This document shows, in pieces, positions 1 through 6,905 of a stretch of 11,326 bases of DNA. A model generated the notes under the pieces. The model was not told the origin of the DNA and made no database searches. It saw only the letters and a list, made by a program, of their open reading frames with translations. This stretch comes from JAWKTM01 sp041399085 (GTDB taxonomy: Bacteria; Planctomycetota; Planctomycetia; Pirellulales; Pirellulaceae), in the NCBI GenBank assembly GCA_041399085.1, contig JAWKTM010000116.1, positions 1 to 11,326 on the forward strand, in the 5' to 3' direction. A program made the position numbers and the translations under genes. The stretch's first letter is position 1. The number at the start of each line of letters is the position of its first letter.

Positions 1-146
1 GAATCCGAGCTGATCGGCGGCGTGATGTTGCTGGTTGCCGCGCCGGCTTGAAACACCCGTTCTTCCGACATGGCGACGTTGGCGAATCCGAGCGAAACAT
101 AGGCGGCGAAAAAGCTCGCGACGATGAGGCGATGTGGGATTCGCAT
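1..146 (-). CDS. N-terminal fragment of a secreted neutral/alkaline ceramidase-like protein
   Basis: Only the first 48 codons are in the window; the rest lies beyond base 1. The start is ATG at 146, with an AGGA-type ribosome site about 10 bases upstream. Residues 1-25 form a signal peptide: a basic start (MRIPHR), a hydrophobic stretch rich in Ala, Val and Phe, and a likely cut near NVA or AMS. The mature part opens with FQAGAATSNITPPIS. The AGAATSNITPP pattern is the usual opening of the neutral/alkaline non-lysosomal ceramidase N-terminal domain in exported planctomycete proteins. Known family members hydrolyse ceramide, but many bacterial relatives are uncharacterised, so the substrate is open. 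It follows the sulfatase cluster on the same strand after a terminator, so it is probably a separate transcription unit. The call rests on one short motif. Confidence 0.55.
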   Translation of the reverse strand, partial: MRIPHRLIVASFFAAYVSLGFANVAMSEERVFQAGAATSNITPPISSD

Positions 147-187
147 GGCGGTGGTTCCTGAGTTCATCATTCAGAGTGTGTGACGGC

Positions 188-220
188 AAAAACGCTGACC
201 GAGTTTCGCCCGCTCGGTCA
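188..220 (-). terminator. Rho-independent terminator of the leftward sulfatase cluster
   Basis: A perfect 8-bp stem (TGACCGAG at 196-203 with CTCGGTCA at 213-220) closes a 9-base loop. Read leftward, it is followed after three bases by five T residues (complement of A188-A192). It sits about 65 bases past the stop of the last sulfatase gene and about 40 bases before the ceramidase-like start, where a terminator between two units would be expected. Confidence 0.55.
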
Positions 221-224
221 CAGG

Positions 225-259
225 TTAAGTCGCTCCGTTCGCACCATCAATCGACTTAA
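225..259. repeat. Inverted repeat with 8-bp arms next to the terminator
   Basis: TTAAGTCG (225-232) and CGACTTAA (252-259) are perfect complements separated by 19 bases. It lies between the sulfatase stop and the terminator hairpin, so it would be in the 3' untranslated region of the leftward transcript. It could be an mRNA-stabilising hairpin or a protein site. No T run follows, so it is not itself a terminator. Confidence 0.35.
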
Positions 260-285
260 TCGCTTGCCGCGTTCGTCTCGCCCCG

Positions 286-1716
286 CTACTGCTGGGATTT
301 GTTCTTCTTTTTCGCGGGAGCAACCAAAATCTCACTGTTGCCTTGCGGCCGGGTTCGCGCGGAAGACAACAGTTGCCTGAACTCGCGAGCGACCTCGGGG
401 TGAGCCGCGGCAACGTCACGCTCTTCGGCGATGTCCGAGGACAAGTCGTACAGCTCGAACTTTGTCCGCGCGGGATCGCCGACTTGTTGAAGGTGGGCTT
501 TCCAGTTCCCTTTGCGAATCGCCTGCCAGCCCGATTTGCCGTCCGTTTCCCAATACAGATAGTCGTGCTGCTGCTGTTGGCCGCGTTCCAGCAGCGTCGG
601 CAGAAAGCTGATGCCGTCGACCGCGGCGGGCACATCGACACCCGCCAGTTCGGCCGCGGTCGGCAATACATCCCAGTGGGCCGAGAGATGATCCGTCGTG
701 GAACCTTTCGCGATCTTGCCGGGCCAGCGAGCGATCATCGGGCAGCGGATCCCGCCGTCGTACAACTCGAACTTGATGCCTCGGTAAGGCCCGTTGCCGT
801 CGAAGAATTTTGGATCCGCGCCGCCGGCCGAAGTCGGTCCATTGTCGCTGCTGAAGATGACCAGCGTGTTGTCGGCCAATCCGAGTTCATCGACCAGGTC
901 GACGATGCGTCCCACGCTGCGGTCGAGCCGCGAGACCATACCAGCAAAGGCGGCATGCGGCGTCGGTTGGTGGATATAGTGCTGGCCGCTCGGAGTGCCA
1001 TAAGGTTCGGTCTCTTCGATCTTACCAATCCACGGTTTCAGATCGTCATCCGGAACATCCAGATCGACATGCGCCAGCGTGAAAGGAACGTACAGGAAAA
1101 ACGGTGCGTCGCGATGGTCGCGAATGAACTGCAACGCTTCGCGCGTGAACTCGTCGTGGCTGTAGTGCGTGCGTTCGACCGGGTTGTCCGGGTAGAGAAC
1201 CTTCTGGTCATTGCGCCACAAGAACGGCGGATAATGGTGATGGGCGTTGGATTGGTTCAGATAGCCAAAGAACAGGTCGAAGCCTTGCCGCCAGGGCACG
1301 CCGGTCGTGCCCGCTTCGCCGACGCCCCATTTGCCGATCGCGGCGGTTTGATAGCCCGCGGTTTTCAACACCTCGGCGATCGTTATGTCCTCGGGCAGCA
1401 GCGGACCGTGGCCGTTCTTGCGAACGCGCGTGTGACCGGTGTGCTGGCCGGTCATCAGGCAACTGCGCGTCGGCGCACACATCGCCGCGCCCGAGTAGTG
1501 CTCGGTGAAACGCATGCCCTCGGCCGCCAACTGGTCGATGCGCGGCGTCTTCAACGTGCGTTGGCCGTAACAACCGATATCGCCGATGCCGAGGTCGTCG
1601 GCCAGAATGTAGATGATATTGGGCTTGGACGCCCGCGGGCCTTCGGCGGCATGGGATGCGGCCAGCGGAGCGAGCAGCAGGATGATAAGCAAGGCGGGAG
1701 AACAGGTGCGTTGCAT
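286..1716 (-). CDS. Secreted Cys-type sulfatase (arylsulfatase A-like)
   Basis: A 476-residue exported hydrolase expected to remove sulfate esters from a glycan or other sulfated substrate. Residues 1-23 are a signal peptide (hydrophobic LLIILLLAPLAA, cut near SHA). The alkaline-phosphatase-type core follows. NIIYILADDLG carries the metal-binding Asp40-Asp41. The signature CAPTR starts at Cys80, the residue that a formylglycine-generating enzyme would oxidise. GKW has Lys129. SSDNGP has Asp291-Asn292, the other metal ligands. RGIKFELYDGGIR has Lys315. The end holds the small C-terminal domain with KGNWKAH and FELYDLSSD, then a Lys-rich tail. All expected catalytic positions are present and the length is normal. 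The gene starts 7 bp after the sialidase-like gene and is the last of a three-gene leftward cluster. The S1 subfamily, and so the substrate, cannot be assigned by eye. Confidence 0.93.
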   Translation of the reverse strand: MQRTCSPALLIILLLAPLAASHAAEGPRASKPNIIYILADDLGIGDIGCYGQRTLKTPRIDQLAAEGMRFTEHYSGAAMCAPTRSCLMTGQHTGHTRVRKNGHGPLLPEDITIAEVLKTAGYQTAAIGKWGVGEAGTTGVPWRQGFDLFFGYLNQSNAHHHYPPFLWRNDQKVLYPDNPVERTHYSHDEFTREALQFIRDHRDAPFFLYVPFTLAHVDLDVPDDDLKPWIGKIEETEPYGTPSGQHYIHQPTPHAAFAGMVSRLDRSVGRIVDLVDELGLADNTLVIFSSDNGPTSAGGADPKFFDGNGPYRGIKFELYDGGIRCPMIARWPGKIAKGSTTDHLSAHWDVLPTAAELAGVDVPAAVDGISFLPTLLERGQQQQHDYLYWETDGKSGWQAIRKGNWKAHLQQVGDPARTKFELYDLSSDIAEERDVAAAHPEVAREFRQLLSSARTRPQGNSEILVAPAKKKNKSQQ

Positions 1717-1723
1717 GATTCAC

Positions 1724-2857
1724 TTACGGATTTGTGATGGGCAAAGAACTGATGACTTCGCGAAACCGCGTTTTGTCGGTGACGGCCTTGCCGGCTCGAA
1801 CGTCTTCTTCGGTGAAGGTCGCCATCAGCACTTCACCCAGCGGCGTTCGCTGGTGGTCGTAGATGATATGGATTGTGCCGTCTTGAGCCTGGACGCCATC
1901 GGGATAGGTCACGTCCTCGCGTTCGTCGAGCATCAGGCCGCCCTGCCAAGTCATACCATCATCATCGGAGATGTAGGCCGTGAGCTTCTCGCGCTTCACC
2001 CTTTCATCGATCGGGCCGTGCTTCACCAGCAACAGAGCCCCGGACTTCAGGCGTCGTAGAAAAAACCGCGACGTGGGATGTGGAATCGCGATGCGTCTGA
2101 CCGGTGTCCACGTTTTGCCTTGGTCTCGTGAAATCGTCTCCGCCAGTCCCCGACAGCGGACCATCATCCACAACGAACCGTCTCGTCGCTCGACGATCAT
2201 CGGTTCGTCGGGGCCGCGCGTCTTGGCGTCTTCGATGTTGGCGGCGCCGCGGAGTTGAAACGTCTTGCCCTCATCCGTCGATGCGTAAACCTTGATGCTG
2301 TTGTCGGCCTTCCACACTGACGAAGTGAGCAGCCAGTCGCCGCTGGAAAGCACGGTCGGCTTGTTCAGCAAAATGCCATCGCCGATACGGCGTGGCGCGG
2401 ACCACTTCGGTTCGGTCGCATCCGGGTCGTCGCAGACAATCGTCCAGACGCCGAAACGCCCATCCTGCTGTCCGGCACTCTGCCCCCAGAACAGCCACAA
2501 GCGGCCTCGTGGGTCGATCCAGATAGACGCCGACATCGCGCGCGTGCCGGAGCGCGGCAGAATCATGACCCGCACTTCGGACCACGATGCGCCGTCGTCA
2601 TCGCTGCTGCGCACGACTTGAAAATTGCGAGTGCTCTCGACATCGCGGCCGTAAACCACCCACAGTCGCCCTTTGGCCGTGCATTCGATGCCCGCTACTC
2701 CCTGCCGCTTCGTCGGCGGAATGTGTTGTTTCCAGGGCGAGATGATGACGTGGGCGGGTTGCAGCGCAATCTCATCGGCGGGTGCTTCGGCCTGGGCGAC
2801 GCTGGTCCAAGCTCCCAGCGGCAGCAACAGGATGCTGGTCGAGATGAATCGCTTCAT
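1724..2857 (-). CDS. Secreted sialidase-fold (Asp-box) protein
   Basis: A 377-residue exported protein with a six-bladed sialidase-like propeller. The ATG at 2857 is chosen because it begins a clear signal peptide (MKRFISTSILLLPLGAW, cut near AQA), has AAGAAGG upstream, and overlaps the upstream sulfatase stop as ATGA; a longer reading from 2914 would only add a hydrophilic leader. Four Asp-boxes (S-x-D-x-G-x-[TS]-[WF]) lie at residues 85-92, 193-200, 243-250 and 297-304, roughly evenly spaced as in the GH33/BNR superfamily. The run YPDG...G.IHIIYDHQR at 318-337 is typical of the uncharacterised planctomycete/Bacteroidetes branch often labelled exo-alpha-sialidase. True sialidases carry an Arg triad and a Tyr/Glu pair; I could not place these confidently, so another glycosidase or lyase activity is possible. 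Its place between two sulfatases argues for a sulfated-glycan substrate. Confidence 0.85.
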   Translation of the reverse strand: MKRFISTSILLLPLGAWTSVAQAEAPADEIALQPAHVIISPWKQHIPPTKRQGVAGIECTAKGRLWVVYGRDVESTRNFQVVRSSDDDGASWSEVRVMILPRSGTRAMSASIWIDPRGRLWLFWGQSAGQQDGRFGVWTIVCDDPDATEPKWSAPRRIGDGILLNKPTVLSSGDWLLTSSVWKADNSIKVYASTDEGKTFQLRGAANIEDAKTRGPDEPMIVERRDGSLWMMVRCRGLAETISRDQGKTWTPVRRIAIPHPTSRFFLRRLKSGALLLVKHGPIDERVKREKLTAYISDDDGMTWQGGLMLDEREDVTYPDGVQAQDGTIHIIYDHQRTPLGEVLMATFTEEDVRAGKAVTDKTRFREVISSLPITNP

Positions 2858-4326
2858 GGAGCCTTCTTTCTCGAATTCTTCTTGCCGGGTTTGCGAGTGG
2901 CGTCCGCTTTCCATGCTGGATTCGGCTGCTCGGGAAGAGGTGCGGGAACTCGCTCGATCCAGGCCAGCAACTCGTCCAAGAGTTCGTCGCGCTGCTCAGT
3001 CCGGCGCGGGGCGAGGTTGGTTGTTTCGCCGGGGTCGCTGGCCAGGTTGTACAGCTCCACGGCATTGTTCGTGGCGATCTTATCCCGTCCGCCGTCGAGC
3101 TGCCATTCTTCGTGATAGAGGTGCAGCTTCCAATCGCCTTTGCGAATCACGGTTACCGGCCGCGTGCGGAAGACAGGATCGCGGCCTCGCGGGACGGGAC
3201 CGTCGAGATAGCCCGGAAAATGCCAGAAAATGGACTGGCGATTCAGCGACGCCCCGCTTTGGAATAAGGGAATCAGGTTCTCGCCATCCAGCGGAGACGC
3301 AGGCGGCTCGGTGCCCGCAGCGGCCAGAAACGTGGGATAGAAGTCGATGTTCAGCACCGGCACATCGCACATCGAACCCGGCTCGACCACGCCCGGCCAG
3401 CGCACAATCATTGGCACGCGAATGCCGCCTTCGTAATAGCAACCCTTCTTGCCCCGCAGCGGCTCTTGCAAGACGTGAGTGCCGCCGTTGTCCGACGTGA
3501 AGATCACCAGTGTGTTCTCTTCCAAGTCGAGCGCCTTGAGCTTGTCCAGGACCATTCCGATGCCGGTGTCCAGATCCGCCAGACAGGCGCCCAGCAGCGG
3601 GTCGCCGTGCCCGAGTTGCCCCTTCGGCTTCTCCTTGAAATGGGCCAAAGTCTCCGCTCGCCCCTGCAACGCCGAGTGAACGGCGTAGTGTGGCAGATAG
3701 GCGAAGAAGGGCCGCTGCTTGTTCGCGTCGATAAACTCGCAGGCGGCCTCGGTGATGGAGAAAATGGCTTTCGGGTCCGCCGGGTCTTTGCTGTTCAGGC
3801 CGGGCTGCGAAACCTTCACCACGTCGAATCCGGCATGTTCCGACTTTCCTGTTGCCGAGTCTCGCATGTGACACTTCCCAAAGAAGCCGGTGGCATAGCC
3901 GGCCGCCTTGAGCGACTCGCCCATAGTCACGGGTTTCCAGTGGCAGGTTACCGCGGTTCGCAATGGGAATCATCCGCATCAATTCGACCGGGCCACGATT
4001 GGTGCTGCCCACGGCATAAACACCATGCCGCGCCGTGTATTGACCGGAGAGCATGCAGGCGCGGCTGGGCTGACAATTGCCGGCTGAAGGCGTAGGCAAT
4101 GCGAAAGACCATGCCTTCACCGGCCAGTCGGTCCAGATTCGGCGTCTGCACAGTCCGATCCGGTGAACCGGTTTCCTGCCAACCCAGGTCGTCAGCAAAG
4201 ATCAGCACGATATTGGGACGCCGCGGGCCCTCTGCCAAGGACGCTGATTGACCAAAGCCCAACAAGCACAAACACGGCCAAAGCCGCCGCGCCAGAGGCA
4301 GTCACGCGAGATGAATATTGAGCCAT
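2854..4326 (-). pseudogene. Secreted Cys-type sulfatase, broken by three frameshifts
   Basis: The start is ATG at 4326 with AAAGGA 8 bases upstream, giving MAQYSSRVTASGAAALAVFV, a signal peptide. The reading then changes frame three times, each time as if one extra base were present: near C4258-C4260, near 4087-4090, and at G3931-G3933. Removing one base at each restores a 489-residue sulfatase: signal peptide ending SASLA, NIVLIFADDLG, signature CQPSR at Cys84, the match RHGVYAVGSTNRGP, NLPLETVTMGESLKAAGYATGFFGK, SDNGG with Asp278-Asn279, Lys292, and a C-terminal domain with KGDWKLH and VELYNLASDPGE. From about 3930 down to the TGA at 2854 it is open and looks normal. The family FGKWH motif reads FGKCH here. 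It ends in a Lys-rich tail (KPGKKNSRKKAP). It heads the cluster, and its stop overlaps the next start (ATGA). It is either a recent pseudogene or carries sequencing errors. Confidence 0.85.
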
Positions 4327-4829
4327 TAAATGATTCCTTTAGTCCTTGATTTGAATAGTTTGGTGGAGTCCAGCGATGGGCTTCATTCACTAGCCAACCC
4401 GTCGTATCGCGGATCCATGATACCACCGCGCAATAGGCACTCTGTATCGTTTCGGCTTAAACTGGCTGGGCGTTTTTGCGTTACTAAGCGGTGCTGTCTG
4501 ACAAGACCCGGTTCAACGAAGCTGGGCATGCAATGGTGTCGAAGAACCCCACGTCGATGAATCCGGGGCGAAGGAACCCGTCAAGAGCAAGACTCCGCAC
4601 AGACTACAGCGTGTCGGATTGGGAGCTCATGGGCTTGTCACTCGCTCAAGCCACGCCCTCATCGACAGCCTATATGTTCCAGGTGGTTCGGCGTGTCGAA
4701 CCGATGTTTCGTAACCGTACAATAGGATCGTTGATTCGACTCGGTGCCGTTGGTATTCGTTTCGGGTGGCGTCCGGGCTAAAATGCCGGAATGCTTGGCC
4801 GAGCTTCGTCTGATATCAAAGGACCGTCG
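4327..4829. other. Intergenic region, about 500 bp, no gene recognised
   Basis: This stretch separates the leftward sulfatase cluster from the rightward DUF2971 remnant, so it should hold both promoters. Short open frames exist (for example 4491-4781 rightward), but they lack a ribosome site and any recognisable motif. A weak candidate for the rightward gene is TTGATT (4731-4736) followed 17 bases later by TATTCG; it is too poor to list on its own. I see no palindromes of the mobile-element type here. Confidence 0.5.
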
Positions 4830-5635
4830 ATGCCAATGATGCTTTATCATAACACTGACCTTGAGGCGCTCGAGAAGATTGTCGATAGCGGAATCATTAG
4901 AGCGACGCACTACTCCTCATTCGACGACAAAGATGAACTTCGGCTCGGCAACATTGACCTAGTCCTTGAAGAAGTGCAGGTACCCCGTTGAGAAACGCGA
5001 TATCCCGTATCGGAACTTTCACGCAAGGCATCGAGGGGTTTCGAGAAGGTGAGTTGAACGTCTATGTTTTGTCACTGACGGAGAACCAAAACTCCCCCTA
5101 TCACTGGAAGAACTACGGCGACGTCGCAATAGGGTTCTCCGAGATGATTCACGAGGGTTTTCTCGTAAGCATGAAGCACCGATTTCCGGCACTTGTGAGA
5201 ATGAGCTACGCCATAATCCGGCACACTGGACGACCTGTTATTACGAGGGAACGTTCGACTTTAACGGCATTTGTCGCAGAGCGATTCTTCAATCCGAAGA
5301 ACTACCCGACGATGTTCCGAGCGCACGGCAGACTGACCTTTGGCTCACACCCTTGTCATTGGCCGTCAGCGTGTACCAGGCAATCTGTTCGATCAAGCAG
5401 CTGAAGTTTAAGTCAGAGGTTGAGAAACGCTACATGCGAATCAACCCGAACGAACGTAAATACCCGGCTAAAGTCGAAGGCAACAAGCGGTTCATTGAAA
5501 TGCAGTTCGATCCAAGAGCGTACATCCAGGAAATCTGTTGTCCCGCTTGCAACCGAGTTGCTTGCGAAGCTCTCGTGGCGAGATGGAAACCGAGAGGGCA
5601 AGCTCAATTGCTGCGCAGTCATGTACGGTTCGTAA
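4830..5635 (+). pseudogene. DUF2971-family protein, broken by three indels
   Basis: The ATG at 4830 has AAAGGA six bases upstream. The N terminus MLYHNTDLEALEKIVDSG followed by IIRATHYSSFDDKDEL matches the DUF2971 opening (LYHYT...L..I..SG...T...FND..E). The frame then slips three times. One base appears missing near 4980-4990, after LEEVQ. Another is missing near 5210-5215, after ALVRMSYA. One extra base lies near 5535-5540, after AYIQEI. Stitching gives about 268 residues. The middle block VYVLSLTENQNSPYHWKNYG then VAIGFSEM is the DUF2971 'S...W..YG..VAIGF' block. The next, NPAHWTTCYYEGTFDFNG, reads open through IKQLKFKSEVEKRYMRI, the 'K...F..E.E.R' block. The last, YIQEIVVPLATELLAKL, ends with TAA at 5633. 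The biochemical role of DUF2971 is not established. As it stands the gene cannot make the full protein. It lies directly upstream of a mobile element. Confidence 0.75.
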
Positions 5636-5639
5636 TATA

Positions 5640-5654
5640 AGAACCAAAGGTTCT
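5640..5654. repeat. Small hairpin AGAACC-AAA-GGTTCT
   Basis: A perfect 6-bp stem with an AAA loop lies five bases past the stop of the DUF2971 remnant and ten bases before the mini-element. There is no T run on either strand, so it is not a good terminator. The three-base A-rich loop resembles the element hairpins, and it may belong to the element's outer edge. Confidence 0.4.
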
Positions 5655-5691
5655 GGTGGCTCAGCGTTTCTTGGACAGGCGACGTTCGCTT

Positions 5692-5771
5692 GGCCAAAGG
5701 CCGAATGTCACGGAAGCCTGGAACAACGCCCCAGGAATAGGATGCACCGGGTGGCCCATAGGCCGAAGGCC
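5692..5771. repeat. Left-end hairpin cluster of the mini-element
   Basis: Three hairpins in order: GGCC-AAA-GGCC (5692-5702); CCTGG with CCAGG (5717-5735), a degraded form of CCTGGGGC-AAC-GCCCCAGG; and GGCC-GAA-GGCC (5761-5771). Spacing and order match the left end of the larger copy. Confidence 0.75.
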
Positions 5772-5870
5772 ATGTTCACCCCGGATCCTGGACCGATCTG
5801 TTGGACTACGGGTTGATCCATGCCCCAATCCCTCTGGGACTGTGCGAACTTCACGGCGAAGGATGCATAT

Positions 5871-5984
5871 GGCCTTCGGCCAACAATCCCATTTGGTTGT
5901 CATCCTGGTCCTGGGGCGTTGCCCCAGGCTACGATGAAAAACAGGCCTTCGGCCGCCCTAGCTTCCTCGGTCGAAACCGACCGA
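5871..5984. repeat. Right-end hairpin cluster of the mini-element
   Basis: Four hairpins in order: GGCC-TTC-GGCC (5871-5881); CCTGGGGC-GTT-GCCCCAGG (5910-5928, perfect 8-bp stem); GGCC-TTC-GGCC (5944-5954); and TCGGTCG-AAAC-CGACCGA (5967-5984, perfect 7-bp stem). The loops TTC and GTT are the complements of the left-end loops GAA and AAC, so the two ends are mirror images. Confidence 0.8.
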
Positions 5985-6199
5985 CGCTGTGTAGGTGCAT
6001 TGGTGTTGGAATTAATGTGGATGTCTAAGGTTTGAATCTCCCCGTAAAAAGTCCTATCGGTGTCGACGATCGGAGCCGCATCGTGAGTCCTGCTGGTGCA
6101 AAAGCTCCGCGAGAGATTGTCCAATAAGCAGGTTCAAGCCCGGTTATTTGGGAGGATCGATTTACCGAACGTTGGCGTCTTTTAACAGACGACGTTTCC

Positions 6200-6281
6200 T
6201 TGGCCGAAGGCCAAACGTCACCGTAGCCTGGGGCAACGCCCCAGGAATAATATGTAGCGGTCGCCGATTGGCCGAAGGCCA
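6200..6281. repeat. Left-end hairpin cluster of the larger element
   Basis: TTGGCC-GAA-GGCCAA (6200-6214), CCTGGGGC-AAC-GCCCCAGG (6227-6245, perfect 8-bp stem) and TGGCC-GAA-GGCCA (6269-6281). These sit 47-128 bases before the transposase ATG, a typical place for the recognition hairpins of a RAYT. Confidence 0.8.
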
Positions 6282-6327
6282 TATTCACCCCCGATCCTGA
6301 CGCATTGCCTCAGCGAAGGATGGACTC

Positions 6328-6776
6328 ATGCCACAATCCCCGACGAGACTTTACGCCCATTTGATTTTCAGCACGAAGAATCGCAAACCGTTCCTTGACC
6401 AGGCAATTCGGCCTCGCGTTCATGGCTACCTCGCGACGATTGTGCGAGAACTGGATTCGCCTTGGGTGGTCGTCGGTGGTGTGGCAGACCACGTCCACAT
6501 TCTTTTCGATCTGGGAAAAATGGTGGCGCCGGTGAATGCCTGCTGAGCAAGTCAAACGCGAGTCGTCCAGTTTCATCAAGACGCTAGCGCAGTACACGCA
6601 GTTCTACTGGCAGCGTGGTTACGGCATGTTCTCCGTCAGTCCGAAGGATCGCGACGAGGCAGAAAAGTACGCGCAATCAGGAGGAACATCACCGACGAAC
6701 AACTTTCCAGGAGGAATATCGGGCCATACTGACTCGCTATGGTATCGACTTCGACGAACAATACGTCTGGGACTGA
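6328..6776 (+). pseudogene. RAYT / IS200-like HUH transposase, twice frameshifted
   Basis: The ATG at 6328 has GAAGGA 7 bases upstream. The first frame gives MPQSPTRLYAHLIFSTKNRK, then ELDSPWVVVGGVADHVHILF; His-Val-His is the HUH metal-binding motif. That frame stops at the TGA at 6544-6546, but the family continues one frame over from about 6537 with AEQVKRESSSFIKTLAQYTQ, FYWQRGYGMFSVSP and EKYAQ. The Tyr in EKYAQ is the expected catalytic tyrosine. A second shift near 6677 leads to QEEHHRRTTFQEEYRAIL, then TRYGIDFDEQYVWD and TGA at 6774, the standard C terminus of this family. Stitched length is about 149 residues, normal for the group. The first break fits one extra base; the second fits two missing bases (YAQNQEEHH) or one extra. 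As written no active enzyme can be made. It would nick and rejoin DNA at the flanking hairpins. Confidence 0.85.
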
Positions 6777-6803
6777 CCGGATTTCACGGCAATGGATGAC
6801 TAT

Positions 6804-6889
6804 GGCCTTTGGCCAATAGGGGGCCGTTCTTGCCCTTTCGGGCGCTTCGGGCGTTGCCCCAGGCTACGGTGAGCAAGGCCTTTCGGGCC
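6804..6889. repeat. Right-end hairpin cluster of the larger element (degraded)
   Basis: GGCC-TTT-GGCC at 6804-6814, then GGGCGTTGCCCCAGG (about 6847-6863) whose left arm is eroded compared with CCTGGGGC-GTT-GCCCCAGG of the mini-element, then GGCC-tttcg-GGCC (6877-6889). Order matches the mini-element's right end. Confidence 0.65.
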
Positions 6890-6905
6890 AAAGCCGCCTT
6901 TGGTC

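Larger units (their letters stand above)
5664..5985 (+). mobile_element. Mini-element: RAYT/IS200 unit lacking its transposase
   Basis: The left part (5664 to about 5832) aligns along its length with the left part of the larger element at 6175-6340: GCGT, CGACGTT, CTTGGCC, AAGGCC, GTCAC, GCCTGG, CAACGCCCCAGGAATA, GGCCGAAGGCCAT, TTCACCCC, GATCCTG, ending in ATGCCCCAATCCC, the counterpart of the transposase start ATGCCACAATCCC. It then jumps to TCTGGGACTG (5833-5842), the counterpart of the last transposase codons (6766-6775), followed by TTCACGGC, GGATG and TATGGCC as in the right end of the larger copy. So nearly the whole coding region is missing while both hairpin-bearing ends remain, as in a non-autonomous (MITE-like) derivative. 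The outer boundaries are set by where similarity stops and are approximate. Confidence 0.7.
6175..6905 (+). mobile_element. RAYT/IS200-type element carrying a decayed transposase
   Basis: The unit starts at the point where similarity to the mini-element begins (GCGTCTTTT at about 6175). It contains a left hairpin cluster (6200-6281), a transposase reading frame (6328-6776), and a right hairpin cluster (6804-6889). Its ends are inverted versions of one another at the level of hairpin type and loop sequence. This fits REP-associated tyrosine transposases, whose substrates are palindromic units rather than classical terminal repeats. No target-site duplication could be seen, as expected for single-strand HUH transposition. 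The right boundary is approximate, because the right end is more degraded than that of the mini-element. Confidence 0.7.

Noticed and set aside
182..194. 13-base match GACGGCAAAAACG shared with 10288-10300
   Set aside because: About one such match is expected by chance in a window this long, and the contexts differ (terminator T run versus intergenic).
343..1737. 464-codon rightward open frame opposite the intact sulfatase
   Set aside because: It is the antisense shadow of a gene with all sulfatase motifs in order; its own translation has no recognisable domain or signal peptide.
3931..4326. Programmed ribosomal frameshifting in the sulfatase
   Set aside because: Three independent +1 sites in 400 bases without slippery heptamers or downstream structures are implausible for a secreted sulfatase.
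4491..4781. 96-codon rightward open frame in the intergenic stretch
   Set aside because: No ribosome site, no motif, and it runs into the DUF2971 upstream region without any coding signature.
6128..6150. tRNA-like T-loop (GGTTCAAGCC)
   Set aside because: Flanking bases do not form a T stem, and no acceptor, D or anticodon arm could be drawn around it.
5692..6889. Repeated GGCC/CCTGGGGC units as a CRISPR array
   Set aside because: Units are self-complementary, irregularly spaced, include a transposase gene and have no uniform spacers; they are RAYT-type hairpins.
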